NCBI RefSeq assembly: GCF_004664715.2
Contig: NC_051066.1
Coordinates: 84,531,735 to 84,595,734 of the forward strand
DNA: 64,000 nucleotides
DNA from: Peromyscus leucopus
Taxonomy: Eukaryota; Chordata; Mammalia; Rodentia; Cricetidae
Reading direction: 5' to 3'
The position numbers and the translations under genes were made by a program. Shown piece after piece: positions 43,051 to 54,665 of this stretch; within the stretch, counting starts at the first letter, position 1; every line of letters begins with the position of its first letter. Below the pieces are notes generated by a model that saw only the letters and a list, made by a program, of their open reading frames with translations, was not told the origin of the DNA and searched no databases.

Positions 43051-45529
43051 TCTTATGCTTGTGCATAACTGACAAAACTAGATGCACCATGGGAAAGGAT
43101 ATGTGCAGTGAACTAATGCTTAAATAGCTCAGGCATACAAAAGGCTGCTTACAGCTCACCTTAACAACCAAACTTCCTGGACCTACAACCTCTTCCCTTC
43201 CTTGGTAGTGACCAGGGGCTCTTGAGTAAATCTCACTCAGAGCTGCCTGCTCTCTTACTGCCCTGCCCTGAACTTTCACTTTGTCTCTGAATATGATCCC
43301 TTCCTACTTTGCCACTGTGTGCATTCTTTCAGTAGTTTGAATAAGGCTCCAAGAACCCAAGAACAGTCCAGATAGAAGACACTGTAATACTTTCATTGCA
43401 CTTTTTAATTCCCATGTGCTGTTGGGGGAGGAAAAGAATGCCAAGGTCTTAGTGATAGAAAACTGGTCACCAGGACTTCTCTATCATGATGACAGAAGGT
43501 CGTTAGGAATAAAAAGAAGCCATTTCTAGAATATACTGTGGAGTAAACTGACTGACTTAACCTCAGATAGCAGGTTGACTTTTCGAAACATCAAAAATAT
43601 AAATCACATACAAACTCCTTTAATGGTGCATTCCTCCTATGCTGCCTCACAGTAAAGGCATTTTAAAGCCCAAACCACAACTTCCTGCTGTAATCATTTT
43701 CTTTTGTGGTTTCATTGCAAATGAAATACAGAGGCTTCTCACCAGATCTACAGCATCCATTCTGGAAATACTACACACTTTGACTAATTTCATCTTCTGC
43801 CCAAAATAATAATGGTAATAATAATGATGATGATAATGATGATGATGATTATAATCTCACCTCTCTATCATTTGAAAGTCCAAGGAAGAAAATATTTTAT
43901 TCATCAGATTTATAGCACTTCACAAAATGAATGTGTAGTCTTTGTTCAACAATAATAATTAGAAGAATTATGCAAATACCAAAGGCAATATTTTAAGTTA
44001 TAACATGTTTACCCACAGGCCTTGTACTGACTATGATTTAAAGATACAAAATCTTCAGTCCTCGCATTGATCACAAAATTCATAGGTTATTTCCTTTGGG
44101 AAGCCAGATGCTCATGATGGATGATACCATAATGTATGCATATGCATATAGATATCCAGTACATTATGGAGAATTACAACTGGATCGAACTAATGTGTCC
44201 TTAAGTGCATATAAATTTTATGGTAGCTTAATGCATGTGCATCTATTTCTAAATAATGCTAATATCCTTTAGAGTTACAAGGGGAGGTTTGAAAGTATAT
44301 ATATAGTGTGTGTATGCATATATATATATATATACACATAGAGAGAGGGATGCCTGTCTTTAAAGAAACAAATTATCAATGTTTATTAATGTGTGCCATA
44401 AACACATGTGTCTTTAATAGATATTGTAATGTGCCTTTAAAACAACTCTCATCACAACTGAACAAAGATATAAAATTGGCCTAGGAATAATATCAAGACA
44501 GATTCATTATATAAGTCTGGGGCTTTTTCCTTAGTAATTTATATATCTACTAATAAGCGTATGGTCAGCAAGAACTCATGTATGCTGATACTTGCCAAAT
44601 TCTAGGAATGATGCTAAAGGATTTCCACCCCATTTAAAGGTAAACAGAGAAAGCTGTTCTATACACAAATGTGGTCAACTATTCCTTTATGTCTTCCTCA
44701 CTTTACTCCTTCCTCCCCACATAGGCTACCATCACCCCCAAGTAGATCACATCATTTTACAGCTGAGCTTGGCCATCACTTTGCTCTTTAAGTGGTTTAC
44801 TGCTTGCTTCTCAGCAGTGAGGACTTCATGGGATCTCTTCTTCTTGACCTGTGAGTTTGGAAACTGTCTTCTTTCAAGTTTTATTCTGAGAGATAATATT
44901 GTTTGGGAGTCCTAGAGGGGAATCACTAAGCTTAGCAAAGTTTAGATCCTACCCTTCACACTCTGAATTCTTAGATAAATGGGTGCAAACTTCAGCATCT
45001 GGGAAATGGTCTAGATAGAAAGGCGATTTTAGGAAAATGATCTCTGTGATAGACTGTCACTCACTCTGTGGGCTTATCTGATCCATTGGGGTCAAAACTG
45101 AGGAACAATAAGATGGAAGAATATCAAACGTTCTTCTTCCACTTAGCCTGGACATCCGTCTTCTCCTGCCCTTGGATATCAGGGGTCCTGGTTCACATGT
45201 CTTAAGGCTCTAACACTAACAAGAGTCACTAGTCTCATCAACCACCCCAGTGTTCAGTTTCCTTAGATTCAGTCTGGGAGTTGTAGCATTGCCTTTTCCT
45301 TCTACAGGATAACACACTGACCTATGGAAATTATGCCAATTTGACTTAATGACCAACAGCAACTATCTAAACTTGTGGTATATTTCATATAATATGCTTC
45401 TATTTAGTGAAATTTCTAGGAGTATTATTGTGTGAGTCATTTTGAAATATCCCATATAATATGAATGATAAGTTGATGTATTTGCATTATAAGAAAGAAA
45501 GATACAAAATGTCTAATACATGTATTTGG
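43051..45529. other. Mostly unrecognised DNA with two microsatellites
   Basis: Contains a (GAT/AAT)n array at 43805-43853 and a (TA)n/(GT) tract at 44297-44338. The 107-codon plus frame at 44592-44915 has no domain. The right part (about 44950-45529) may hold diverged ERVL sequence upstream of the recognisable pol, which I cannot confirm. Confidence 0.4.
43805..43853. repeat. (GAT/AAT)n imperfect microsatellite
   Basis: Trinucleotide array mixing AAT, GAT and GGT. Confidence 0.88.
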
Positions 45530-45915
45530 ATTTTAGAGGCATCATACTCCTTATTTGGGTATGCAACTCTGTCCCATTTACTGAGTACCTTAAAAATCTA
45601 CCAGTTTTTAAGGGGCCCAAATCAAGACAAAGTGATACAACAGCTCTATGCTGTTATGCTACTTGGACCACATGGATCAGCAGATAAATAGTAGTTGGGG
45701 TATAAGGATGCTGTTTGAAGACTTTGGCAAGCCACCATAAGTGAACAGCATGGGAGGCCTTATAATTTTTAAGGTAAGCCCAACCATCATTTATGTAAAG
45801 CTACTCTTGAGAGACAGTTACTGGACTACTCATGGCCCTTAGTAGAAATGGAGGCATTGACCATGAGCCACTGAATTGCCATGCAAGCTGAGATACTGAG
45901 TTGTTTTTTAAATGT

Positions 45916-45916
<1 letters not shown>

Positions 45917-45963
<47 letters not shown>

Positions 45964-46125
45964 CTTCAAGACGCTCAATGAGACAAAGAGAGGTTGTCAG
46001 AACCCCTGGAGTTAGAGCTGCAGGCAGTTGTGAGCTGCCTAGTGTGGGTGCTGGAAACCAAACTCATGTCCTCTGAAAGGGAAGTACACACTCTCAACCA
46101 CTGAACCACCTCTCCAGGCCCTTAT
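45917..46125 (-). mobile_element. B3/B2 SINE with (GT)n, antisense, in ERVL
   Basis: (GT)n at 45917-45962 is the complement of a CA tail. Then 'agctgcaggcagttgtgagc', 'gtgggtgctggaaacc', 'tcaaccactgaaccacctct' and 'ccaggccc' are the reverse of a B2/B3 head. Confidence 0.82.
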
Positions 46126-46267
46126 AAATTGAAGTGTATTTCACTTTCCAATCCATGAAGTTCAGTGTACCCATCAGCATTTTATTCTCAAAGGAGAATG
46201 GTATATATGTGGTTAAGCCTAAGCAGTTACCAAAGAAACAGCCTGAATGCCCATGGTCCCATTCCTA

Positions 46268-46640
46268 CTATGCCACAGTATTAGTTACTTTTCAATTGTG
46301 TGACCAAAATACTTGAGAGCAATTTACAAGGAGGAGTTTTCCATTTGCAGTTTCAGCCCATCATGGTGGAGAAGGCACAGCAGCTAGCTTCTACCATGGT
46401 GGAACACATAGCTGAGACTGTCAACACACTGTAAAAGGGATATACAGGTGTTCTTCTAGCTGTCTTCTTTCCCCCATTTCATTGCATCTGGGACTTCAGC
46501 CCATTCGGGGTGTAGTTTCCTCCTTAGTTCTCTGGAAACACCCTCACATGCCTACTCAAAGTCATGCCTCAACATCTCCTAGGTGATCCCAAAATCTAGT
46601 CAAGTTGATCATAAAGGTTAAGCATCATGATTACTTTTCC
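46268..46640 (+). mobile_element. Rodent medium-reiteration repeat in ERVL
   Basis: 'attagttacttttcaattgt', 'cagtttcagcccatcatggt', 'atctcctaggtgatccca' and the end 'gttgatcataaaggttaagc' match the type also present at 49565-49908 and 62805-63155. Interrupts the ERVL pol relic. Confidence 0.65.
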
Positions 46641-48200
46641 ATACTGTACCTATGGCTTCATTTCAGCTAACACACGCAGAGAAAACGTGACTCTGGCTTA
46701 CAAATAGTTTTGTATGGTGTGCAGACATCCTTGACAGAAGACAAGTACGCAACTATCACCCATCTCTGGGAAATATCTGAAGGATGAAGTAGATAAAACC
46801 AGTCAGTGCACAAGGTTCCATGCTTTCCTTCAAAGGAGAAATAGATAGACAATCTATGGTACACCGATCCATAAATTAAAGTCAGTTATTTGACTTAATA
46901 GCCAGATACTTGGAAAGAACATTACTAAAAGAAAAAAAAACAGGAAAAAACTTGGAGAGAAGGCATATAGATAGACCTTCATCAGTGGGTAGAAGCTGTG
47001 AGGATACGTGTTCCATGTGACTGCTCACCAAAGGGTGACCTTGGGAGAAAGTTTTTCCAATAATCAAGGTGATAGGATGACCCATTCTGTACGCATTTGT
47101 CAGCTTCTTTCCCCAGACACTCCTGTCATCACTCAATGGGTTCATGAGAAAAACACAGTGGTGATGGGAGTGGGAGATATGCAGCAACTTGAATGCAGTA
47201 GCATGGGACTTCTGCTCACTAAGGCTAAACAGGGTATAGACACTGCTAAGTGTATAATCTGCTGGCGGTAGAGACCAACACTAAGCCTAAATGCGGCATA
47301 CTCCCCAGAGTGATTAGCAAACTGGCTAGTACCAAATTAATTACATTTGACTATTTCCATTGTGAAAAAGACAACATTATGTCCTGTTTCTCAGGGTATG
47401 GACTTGCCTACCCTGCACAGAATGCTTTTTCAACAATGAATTTATAAGATGCTTTATCCGCCATCATGTTATTTTATACTGCATCATTTCTAATCAAGGA
47501 ACTCAAATAACAATAAAATAAAAGCTGGTGAAATCCTCTGATCTTTTGTTCTTTCTACCATCCTGTAACAACCATTCGAATAGAATGACCCTTTGAACAT
47601 TCAATTACAGGCCAGTTAGGTGACAATACCTTTCATGTCTCAAATAAGGTTCTCCATAAAGTTGTATTTGCAATGAACCACAATGCGTATGGTGATACCA
47701 CAGAAGAGAGATTTCTGGTTCATTTTGAATATCTTCATACTGTGCTGTCCTAGATGACTTAACTCCAGAGGAAGGAAACCTACCAGGAGACAGAACAATG
47801 ATTTCATGGAATTGGATGTTAACATTGCCAATTAACTCCTTATACTTCTAAGTCAACAGCCAAAGGAGAGCATTATGGAGCTGACTTGGATGACTAAGGA
47901 AGAAAAAAATTGGACTTCTAGTCCACGCAAAGGAAAAGAAGACTCTGAACACAGGAGATCTGTTGCAGAGTGCCCTTATAGTCCCATGCTATGAATCAAA
48001 GCCAAGAGAAGACTATAGCATAATTTATGCAGGACAGTGAATGATCCAGGTTCTTCAATAATGAAGCTATGGGGAACTCCATCAGGTAAAGAGCCATAGG
48101 AAACTAAGGTGCTTACTGAAGACATAAGAACCCCAGAATCAGTAACAGAAGATAGTTATAACAACTACAATCGTGTTACCCATTAGAAAAATGAGGATTA

Positions 48201-48388
48201 GCTGGCGGTGGTGGCACATGCCTTTAATCCCAGCACTCGGGAGGCAGAGGCAGGCGGATCTCTGTGAGTTCGAGGCCAGCCTGGGCTACCAAGTGAGTTC
48301 CAGGAAAGGCGCAAAGCTACACAGAGAAACCCTGTCTCGAAAAACCAAAAAAAAAAAAAAAAAAGAAAAAAGAAAAGAAAAGAAAAGA
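48201..48388 (+). mobile_element. Young B1 SINE with target duplication
   Basis: Near-consensus 'gctggcggtggtggcacatg', 'gcaggcggatctctgtgagt', 'aaaggcgcaaagctacacag', long A/GAAAA tail. AAAAATGAGGATTA (48187-48200) and AAAAATGAGAATTA (48389-48402) match 13 of 14. Confidence 0.95.
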
Positions 48389-48569
48389 AAAAATGAGAAT
48401 TATTACTATGGTGCAAATATATGTCTTTGTTTCATTACAAATAAATTGTATTTATGTATACATATATGAAACAATTTGATTTTCTTTTGTGTCCTACTTC
48501 CTTATAACGTAAGATACATTGATTTATGTCAGTATTTAAGTATTGTTACTTTTTTCTTTCTTCTTTTTT

Positions 48570-48685
48570 TAAATAGGATCTCACTACATAGCTTAGGCTG
48601 ACCTGGAACCCATTATGTATTCTAGGCCAGCCTTGAACTTACAATCCTCCTGCCTCTGCCCTCCAAATGTTACATAACCATGATC
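48570..48685 (-). mobile_element. B1 SINE, antisense, diverged
   Basis: 'aggatctcactacatagctt', 'ctaggccagccttgaactta', 'caatcctcctgcctctgccc' follow reversed B1/B4 right-half order. Confidence 0.7.
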
Positions 48686-48784
48686 AATTCAAATATTACT
48701 TTTCTGTTATAGAATTTTAGTTATACACATCAGGAGAAGACCAAATATTACACAAAGACTATATCTCTTCTGGAAAATGGACTA

Positions 48785-48936
48785 TTTTTTTTTTTTTTTT
48801 TTTGGTGCTAAACTCAAACACTGTATTGTGCTTGACCTTGTATTGTCTCTATGAGTTCAAGGCCACCCTGGTCTACATAGGAAGTTCCATAACAGCCAGT
48901 ACTACATAGTGAGCCTATATCTCAAAAGCAATAACA
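48785..48936 (+). mobile_element. T-run and partial B1-like sequence
   Basis: 19 T at 48785-48803, then 'atgagttcaaggccaccctg' and 'gtctacataggaagttcc' in sense B1 order. Confidence 0.6.
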
Positions 48937-48942
48937 AACATT

Positions 48943-49330
48943 TGTAGCTTGAGTTTTCCTGCCTTGCCCACAGTTAGGACAAATCTCTGTCACCTGCCAG
49001 TCCCACAGCCACTCAGACCCAACCAAGTAAACACAGAAACTTATATTGCTTACAAACTGTATGGCCATGGCAGGCTTCTTGCTAACTGTTCTTATAGCTT
49101 AAATTAATCCATTTCCATAAATCTATACATTGCCACGTGGCTTGTGGCTTACCGGTGTCTTCACATGCGGCTTGTCATGGTGGCAGCTGGCAGTTTCTCT
49201 GACTCAGCCTTCCGCTTCCCAGAATTCTCCTCTCTCCTTGTCCCACCTACTTCCTGCCTGGCCACTGGCCAATCAGTGTTTTATTTATTGACCAATCAGA
49301 GCAATTTGATATACAGACCATCCCACAGCA
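48943..49330 (-). mobile_element. Solo ERV LTR (388 bp) with exact 6-bp target duplication
   Basis: TGTAGCTTGAG...CCCACAGCA, flanked by AACATT at 48937-48942 and 49331-49336. On minus it starts TGCTGTGGGATGG with CCAAT boxes in the U3 position. It shares its family with 4337-4715 and the provirus LTRs. No internal region remains, so it is a product of LTR-LTR recombination. Confidence 0.88.
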
Positions 49331-49499
49331 AACATTATATGGAAAAAATTATTGGTGTCTTTTAGGTTTGATTTCCAGCCCCCGTGAGGAAAAGAGAAGA
49401 GTTGAGTCTGTTCTTTCCAAATTTACCCTAGCACCACTATTAGGGATGGCAGCAGCTATGGAGAGTTAGATTTCACAGTGACTCTTCAAGTTGTCTCTG

Positions 49500-50045
49500 T
49501 GGTAAGTTTAGAATCCTTTGGGTATATATTCAAGAGTGGTAGGGCTGGGTCATATGTACATTCATTACTTTTCTCATTGTTCTAATTTTTAAAAAAGCTT
49601 AAATAAAGAAAGGGGGTTGGCTCACAATTGGAGGGTACAGTCTATTGTGGCGGCAATATCACAGTAGTAGGAACTTGAGGATCTGATCATACCAAATCTA
49701 TAATCAGGGAGCAGAAATGAATGCTGGTGCTCACTTTCTCCCTCTTATTCAGCCCAGCACCTCAGCACATGGGATGGTGCCAAGCACATTTAGGGTTTGT
49801 CTTTCCACTCAAGCCAGTTTCAAAGCTTCCTCATGGCTTGTCCAGAGATTTATCCCATAGAGGATCCTAAATCCTATCGAGTTTGCAATCACTATTAACC
49901 GTCACAAAATGGTAATTCTATTCTCAATATTTTTAAAGGAGCTCTATACTGATTCCTGCCAAGAATGTACCAGTCTACATTCCTACCAGCAGTGCACGAG
50001 GGTTCTTCCCAGGTTAACTTTTCCCTAGAAAAGAAATGCCACGAG
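49500..50045 (-). mobile_element. Ancient L1M 3' UTR, antisense, split by another repeat
   Basis: Left piece: 'tttgggtatatattcaagag' and 'tggtagggctgggtcatatg' (to about 49556). Right piece: 'aaatggtaattctattctca', 'aaggagctctatactgattc' and 'cagtctacattcctaccagc' (from about 49908). Joined, they follow the reversed 3' UTR of an old L1. Confidence 0.72.
49560..49908 (+). mobile_element. Rodent medium-reiteration repeat nested in L1M
   Basis: 'cattacttttctcattgttc', 'gctcacaattggagggtaca', 'gaatgctggtgctcactttc', 'cctaaatcctatcgagtttg' and 'caatcactattaaccgtcac' give the full order of this family. Confidence 0.72.
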
Positions 50046-51374
50046 GGCTTTCTGGTTCTGTTCAGTTCAGGAGAATTACCTCATACATATAACACAACTT
50101 AGAAATATATTTGTTTGCACTATTTTGTCCCTCTTTCCCTTTAGCCCACCAAGTTAGCAGAGTGAACCACACTTCTTCCCCCTGGACAGACAGTGGTGGG
50201 TTTGCAACAGTGCAGCCACGCATGCGGCTTCTAGGCTGATCTGAACTCCAGTCACTTTGGATAAAGAAGAAAGGGTCTGTATATCTTTGTGACTCTTTCT
50301 GACAACTGCCCGGGAACTTAATATGACAATGTTCTCCAAATATAGTGGCAAATGAGAAAGAAAATTTTTAGAAAACGTAAATGTGATCTCACCAGGTTGC
50401 AACAGTCTGTTTCTACCACACAACACTTACATTATATGTTTTAAAGAAAAAATATGCAAACGTTCCAAACAACCTTTTCATCTATTCCACTGACTATTCA
50501 ATTACAGAGATCAATTTAACTTCAAGAGATCGAGAGTTGAGAGTAGTGGGAGAAAAGCCTCCTGGAAGCTCACAGCAGCTGCTCTTAATTATAAAACATT
50601 GAGGAAGAAAGTGGCTTATTAGTCCAGAACAACTGCAAAAAAACAATCATAGAGCATAAAATCCCACCTTCCTATGTCTGCCAAATTAAGCCAGTTGCTA
50701 CAGACTCCAGTCCCTAAATCAAAGTCTCATACGTTAAGCATGGACTTGCCTATGATTACTTTCACACAAAAACCAAACATATTTCTAGAAGGCTGTTTTA
50801 TCTGTAGAATGTAGAGTCACACATGTAGCATGTTCAAAATGAAAATGCCAATTACTTAAACTGTATGTAGCAAGCAGTCCCATGGAGTAATGTTTCAATA
50901 TAAATCCCCCCTTTGACTTCTATAGCTGCTTTTAACTTCTTTTTATATAAATAATTCATGCTTACTATAAAAACTCTGGAAAATGGTACTAAGTCTAAGA
51001 AAAATATAAAAACCATTATGTTTCTTATGCTATTACACTATAATAAGTTTTCTATTATGGAATACATTTCTCTAATCTTTTTTCTATTCAAATACATTTT
51101 TAAAAGTTATTTTTTGTGTAAAGTTATTTTTTCCCTTTAGGGATTGAATGCATACATGTCATATACATTAATATTTCTCTACTATTTTTGATGACTACAA
51201 AGTAATCTATGAAATGGGTTGGCCATAGCCAAAAGAACTGCCTCTTTATTCCACAATTAGAACATTTACAATTTTCACTGCTAAAATTCACGTGGCTCGT
51301 GATTGATAAATTATACACATTTATGATCCTTTCCTCCTTTCTATTCCTCAAGACAGATATACTGGATCAGAGTT
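50046..51374. other. No recognised feature
   Basis: AT-rich non-coding DNA. 51,000-51,300 may be very old L1 but I cannot support it. The minus frame 50154-50426 has no domain. Confidence 0.4.
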
Positions 51375-51610
51375 TGCAATGTTTTTGACATGGTTCAGTT
51401 GAAAGAATGTTTTCCTAGCATGCAAAAATCCTTGGGATCAATCTCCAATACTTCGAAAACTCTAAACAACGACAAAAACAGATGTGGGACCATAAGTTCG
51501 TAAAGTTAGCACGTGAGAGTAGAAGGGAAAAAGATCAGAAGTTCAAGGTCATCCTCTGCTATGTATAATGAGTTTGAAGCCAGCCTTGGCTATGAAATCT
51601 TATCTAAAAA
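51375..51610 (+). mobile_element. B4 SINE
   Basis: ID-like head 'atggttcagttgaaagaatg' and 'cctagcatgcaaaaatcctt', then B1-like half 'agttcaaggtcatcctctgc' and 'gtttgaagccagccttggct'. Confidence 0.72.
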
Positions 51611-51654
51611 ATTATAAATGCATATATATATACATATATATATACAATAATAAT

Positions 51655-51772
51655 TTAAGATTATAGGCAATGAATTTGAGAGGGAGTGGGATGAATTAGA
51701 GGGAAGTGGGGGCAATGAGGTAAATGCAGGACTCATATATAAAATTCTCAGAAATAAATAAAAGCAAATATA
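51655..51772 (+). mobile_element. L1 3' end fragment, sense
   Basis: 'gaatttgagagggagtggga', 'actcatatataaaattctca' then GAAATAAATAAAAG. 5'-truncated. Confidence 0.65.
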
Positions 51773-51904
51773 CAAAGAAGTTTGAAAGCAGAGTCTTAAA
51801 AAATGAATCCTTTTAAAAAAGTGTGCACAAAGGATTCATTAAATCACCATTTCTTTTGGGAGACTTAGAAATTCTTCCCAACTTGATGCTGTTGTTATTG
51901 TTTG

Positions 51905-52022
51905 GAAGAATAGTTCATGGCCTGGAACTCATTATATAGTCCAAACTAGCTCCTAGCAATTCTACTGAATCAACTTCCTGAGTGCTGAGTTTAGAGGTAT
52001 GAGCCATCAGGCATGGCTTCAA
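51905..52022 (-). mobile_element. Old B1 SINE, antisense
   Basis: 'catggcctggaactcattat', 'gagtgctgagtttagaggta' and 'tgagccatcaggcatgg' in reversed B1 order. Confidence 0.6.
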
Positions 52023-52063
52023 ACTTGAAGTGCTTTTTGTTTTAATCTTCAATTCTTGCAGAG

Positions 52064-52287
52064 CAGCAGTTATTAACCTATGAGTTGAGACCCCTTTGGG
52101 GGTTGAATGACCCTTTCACAGAAGAAACGTAAGACCATCTTTATATCAGCTACTTAAATTAGGATTCACAACAGTAGCAAAATTACAGTTATGAAGTAGC
52201 AACAAAATAATTTTTATGGTTGGGTGTCACCACAACATGAGGAACTGTATTAAAGGGCCACAGCATTAGGAAGGTTGAGAACCACTG
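52064..52287. mobile_element. URR1 hAT-Charlie MITE with 8-bp target duplication
   Basis: Terminal inverted repeats CAGCAGTTATTAACCT and AGGTTGAGAACCACTG (12 of 16 complementary). Internal 'gacccctttgggggttgaat' and 'ccataaaaattatt'-type sequence match URR1. Flanks TTGCAGAG (52056-52063) and TTGAAGAG (52288-52295) agree at 7 of 8, the hAT duplication length. Confidence 0.9.
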
Positions 52288-52368
52288 TTGAAGAGTCAGC
52301 TGGAGAAAATTACTTCTGGAGATTCTAATTGAAGTCCTCAGTCCTCTGGAGTAAGGCATACATTGGAT

Positions 52369-52369
52369 T

Positions 52370-52407
<38 letters not shown>
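52369..52407. repeat. (TTG)n microsatellite
   Basis: About 13 TTG units. Confidence 0.95.
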
Positions 52408-52419
52408 ATTCTATAGTTG

Positions 52420-52452
52420 ACTTTACAGTGCAGCCAAACCTGAGAACCACTG
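52420..52452. mobile_element. MER5-like hAT terminal fragment
   Basis: 'gtgcagccaaacctgagaac' ending CACTG resembles the end of a MER5 element, left as a short stub after the TTG array. Confidence 0.5.
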
Positions 52453-53370
52453 GGGCGTATGAGTGTGCTTCTTGACATAGATAAGAATTTTACTTCCAAG
52501 GAAATAATAAGAGAATTACAAATCTGTAAAACTTTATGCAGAAATATAATGACCAGAACAGAAAATGTGTGAACGGTGCCACTGTGAGTCACAGAAATGA
52601 GCTTCATGGATATCTTCAGTCGACACATGTCTGGACACACAGCTGCTTGCTCCATGTCTAGACTGCAGCAGTGAGGGGAAGACAATATAAGTTAACTTCC
52701 TGCACGTTGCCTCTTCACTTTGGAATTCAAGAGTAAACCCTCAACAAACAAGTGAGTTGATCATTTTTCACCTACTTTGTCATCTTTATTTGAAGTGATT
52801 TTGCAAAAAAAAAAAAAAGAATGAATGAACGAATAAGCACCTGAAATGTGTGCCCAACATAATAAATTCTCAGAGACAGGAAGAGGAGATTCTACAGCTT
52901 CCTTTTCCTAAGCTTCAGTAATCTCTCAGAGCATCACAATCCCCTTGTCCTAAAGAAATCCGATCCGCAGCTTACTCATGCTGCTCTCTTTCCAGGCCTC
53001 TTTTGCAGCATAAAGTGCTCTCCAGTTTCCCCTCCTCCCTCAGTCCCAGTCAGCTGTGCACCCTGATGCCACTTGATAAATAATGCCTCCACCCTGCCCC
53101 CACACCTGCCCCCTAGGATAGTGTGCTCATCCATTTATATCTTTGGTATTGTCTCACCATGCATCCCATTTGAGCTCAGTCCTATGCTTTCAACTCTAAA
53201 CATCCCTGCAATTCTCACTGAGGGGCCTAACTCTGCAGGCTTAAACTACATAAAGATCAATTTACAAAAGGCAGGAACTATTTATGTTGAAATGTTGGCT
53301 TGTGTGGTCTTGGGCAATTTCCTACAAGCTAGAGCCACACTTCTCATGATATAAAAGTAAAGCCTAATGT

Positions 53371-53373
<3 letters not shown>
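52453..53373. other. No recognised feature
   Basis: Apparently single-copy DNA. A C-rich part lies at 53,020-53,120. The frame at 53073-53354 has no domain. Confidence 0.45.
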
Positions 53374-53420
<47 letters not shown>

Positions 53421-53700
53421 ACCCATGTGCTGGTGTTCACAACCATACATTTGAGTCTGGAGACCAGAGGCTAACATCAAATGTCTTCTTCCATTGCTCC
53501 CTACCTTATTTTTGAGCTCACTAGTTGGCTAGACTGCCAGGCCAGGGAGCCACCAGGGTCCTCTAGTGAAATCTTGGCACTGGGGTTACAGGTAACACTG
53601 CGTTTGACTTTTTGCACGATTGCTGGGAGTCTGAATTCAGGTCTGAATGCTTGTGCAGCAGGCACTTTACCCATGATCCATCTCCCCAGTCCAAATATTT
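53374..53700 (-). mobile_element. tRNA-derived rodent SINE (RSINE/B3-like) with (GT)n
   Basis: (GT)n at 53374-53419, then 'gagaccagaggctaacatca', 'gcactggggttacagg', 'aggcactttacccatgatcc' and 'atctccccagtcc'. Same family as 23565-23935. Confidence 0.68.
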
Positions 53701-54520
53701 TATTTAATAAGGTGAGCACAATCTGTGTCTCAATCCTCGATATCTATTTTCCAGGGAGATGGGAATGCTGAGGCTAGGAGAAATCAAAATACTCAAGGGA
53801 TCTGACACATAAGTGAATGAACTCAAGCAGTCATCCATCTGACATGAGCTCCCACATGCCAGGGACAAGCTATGCTTCTAAACCTAAACTTACACTGACA
53901 GCCATCTATTCTCCTCCACCAATTTATCTTTCAGGCAAACTCTAACCAAATTTTGCTACCACCTGTTCCCTTAGACACTATCTGGAACAATGGTAGAGGA
54001 ACAGCCTCTCTGGAGTAAACCACAAAATCTTAAGAGAAAATTCTAGAAAATTAATCTCCAGATGAAGAAAGAATCAATTTGTTCAGTCATGTGTATGTCT
54101 ACACCCTCTGCCAAAATTCTAGATACACTTTTAGACAAAATCTGGCCTTTTTCATATAACATGTGTGTTGTTCTGGTCATAGAAGATGACTGATGTGAAG
54201 GGAAAGGTTTGATAACTATCAAAATAAGACAGTGGAAGAAAAGCAAAGCAGATTTAGCTTAACCTTGACCAAATCACTTTCCTCTTAATCTGTTTCTACA
54301 TTTTTCAATTCCAGAGGTTAAGGTAAACACAGTTGCTATTTTCTGTATACTTTTGCATTCTTTCCCCCTCTCTGTCACTGTAAGCACTCAACTAGTGATG
54401 AGTCAACCTACAAATTCTGAATCTTACACAGAAAAAAAAAATGGTTATATTTAGACCTCAAATATGCATAACTACTTGGCTTTTTTTTAATCATAAACAC
54501 AAACTTTCACTGGAATTCTG
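53701..54520. other. No recognised feature
   Basis: Non-coding DNA. Nothing recognised. Confidence 0.4.
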
Positions 54521-54665
54521 GCTTAGGATTGGTATGGTGACTCATATTTGTAACTCCAGTAGTTAGAAGGCAGAGGCAGGAGGATCAGGAATTCAAGGCC
54601 ATTCTTGGCTACACAGGGAGTCCCAGGCCAGCCTGGGCTCTATAAAACCCAGTTGCAAATGAACA
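54521..54665 (+). mobile_element. B1/B4 right-half SINE
   Basis: 'ggtatggtgactcatatttg', 'ggcagaggcaggaggatcag', 'ggccagcctgggctctataa'. Moderately diverged. Confidence 0.72.

Larger units (their letters stand above)
45530..48560 (+). pseudogene. ERVL-type pol relic (RNase H, integrase, dUTPase-like)
   Basis: Class III (ERVL) pol remnant in sense. Recognisable in order: the end of RT entering RNase H (about 45590-45900, with 'ggggcccaaatcaagacaaa' and 'ctggactactcatggccctt'); more RNase H (about 46700-46920); integrase from a zinc-binding-like region (about 47115-47265, 'actcaatgggttcatgagaa') into the catalytic core (to about 47640); the integrase C-terminal part; a dUTPase-like region (about 47780-48170, 'ccaggagacagaacaatgat'); and a 3' untranslated part (48400-48550). 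Many stops and frameshifts make it non-functional. The B3/GT element at 45917-46125, the medium repeat at 46268-46640 and the B1 at 48201-48388 are later insertions. I see no gag, env or flanking MLT2 LTR. Confidence 0.68.
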
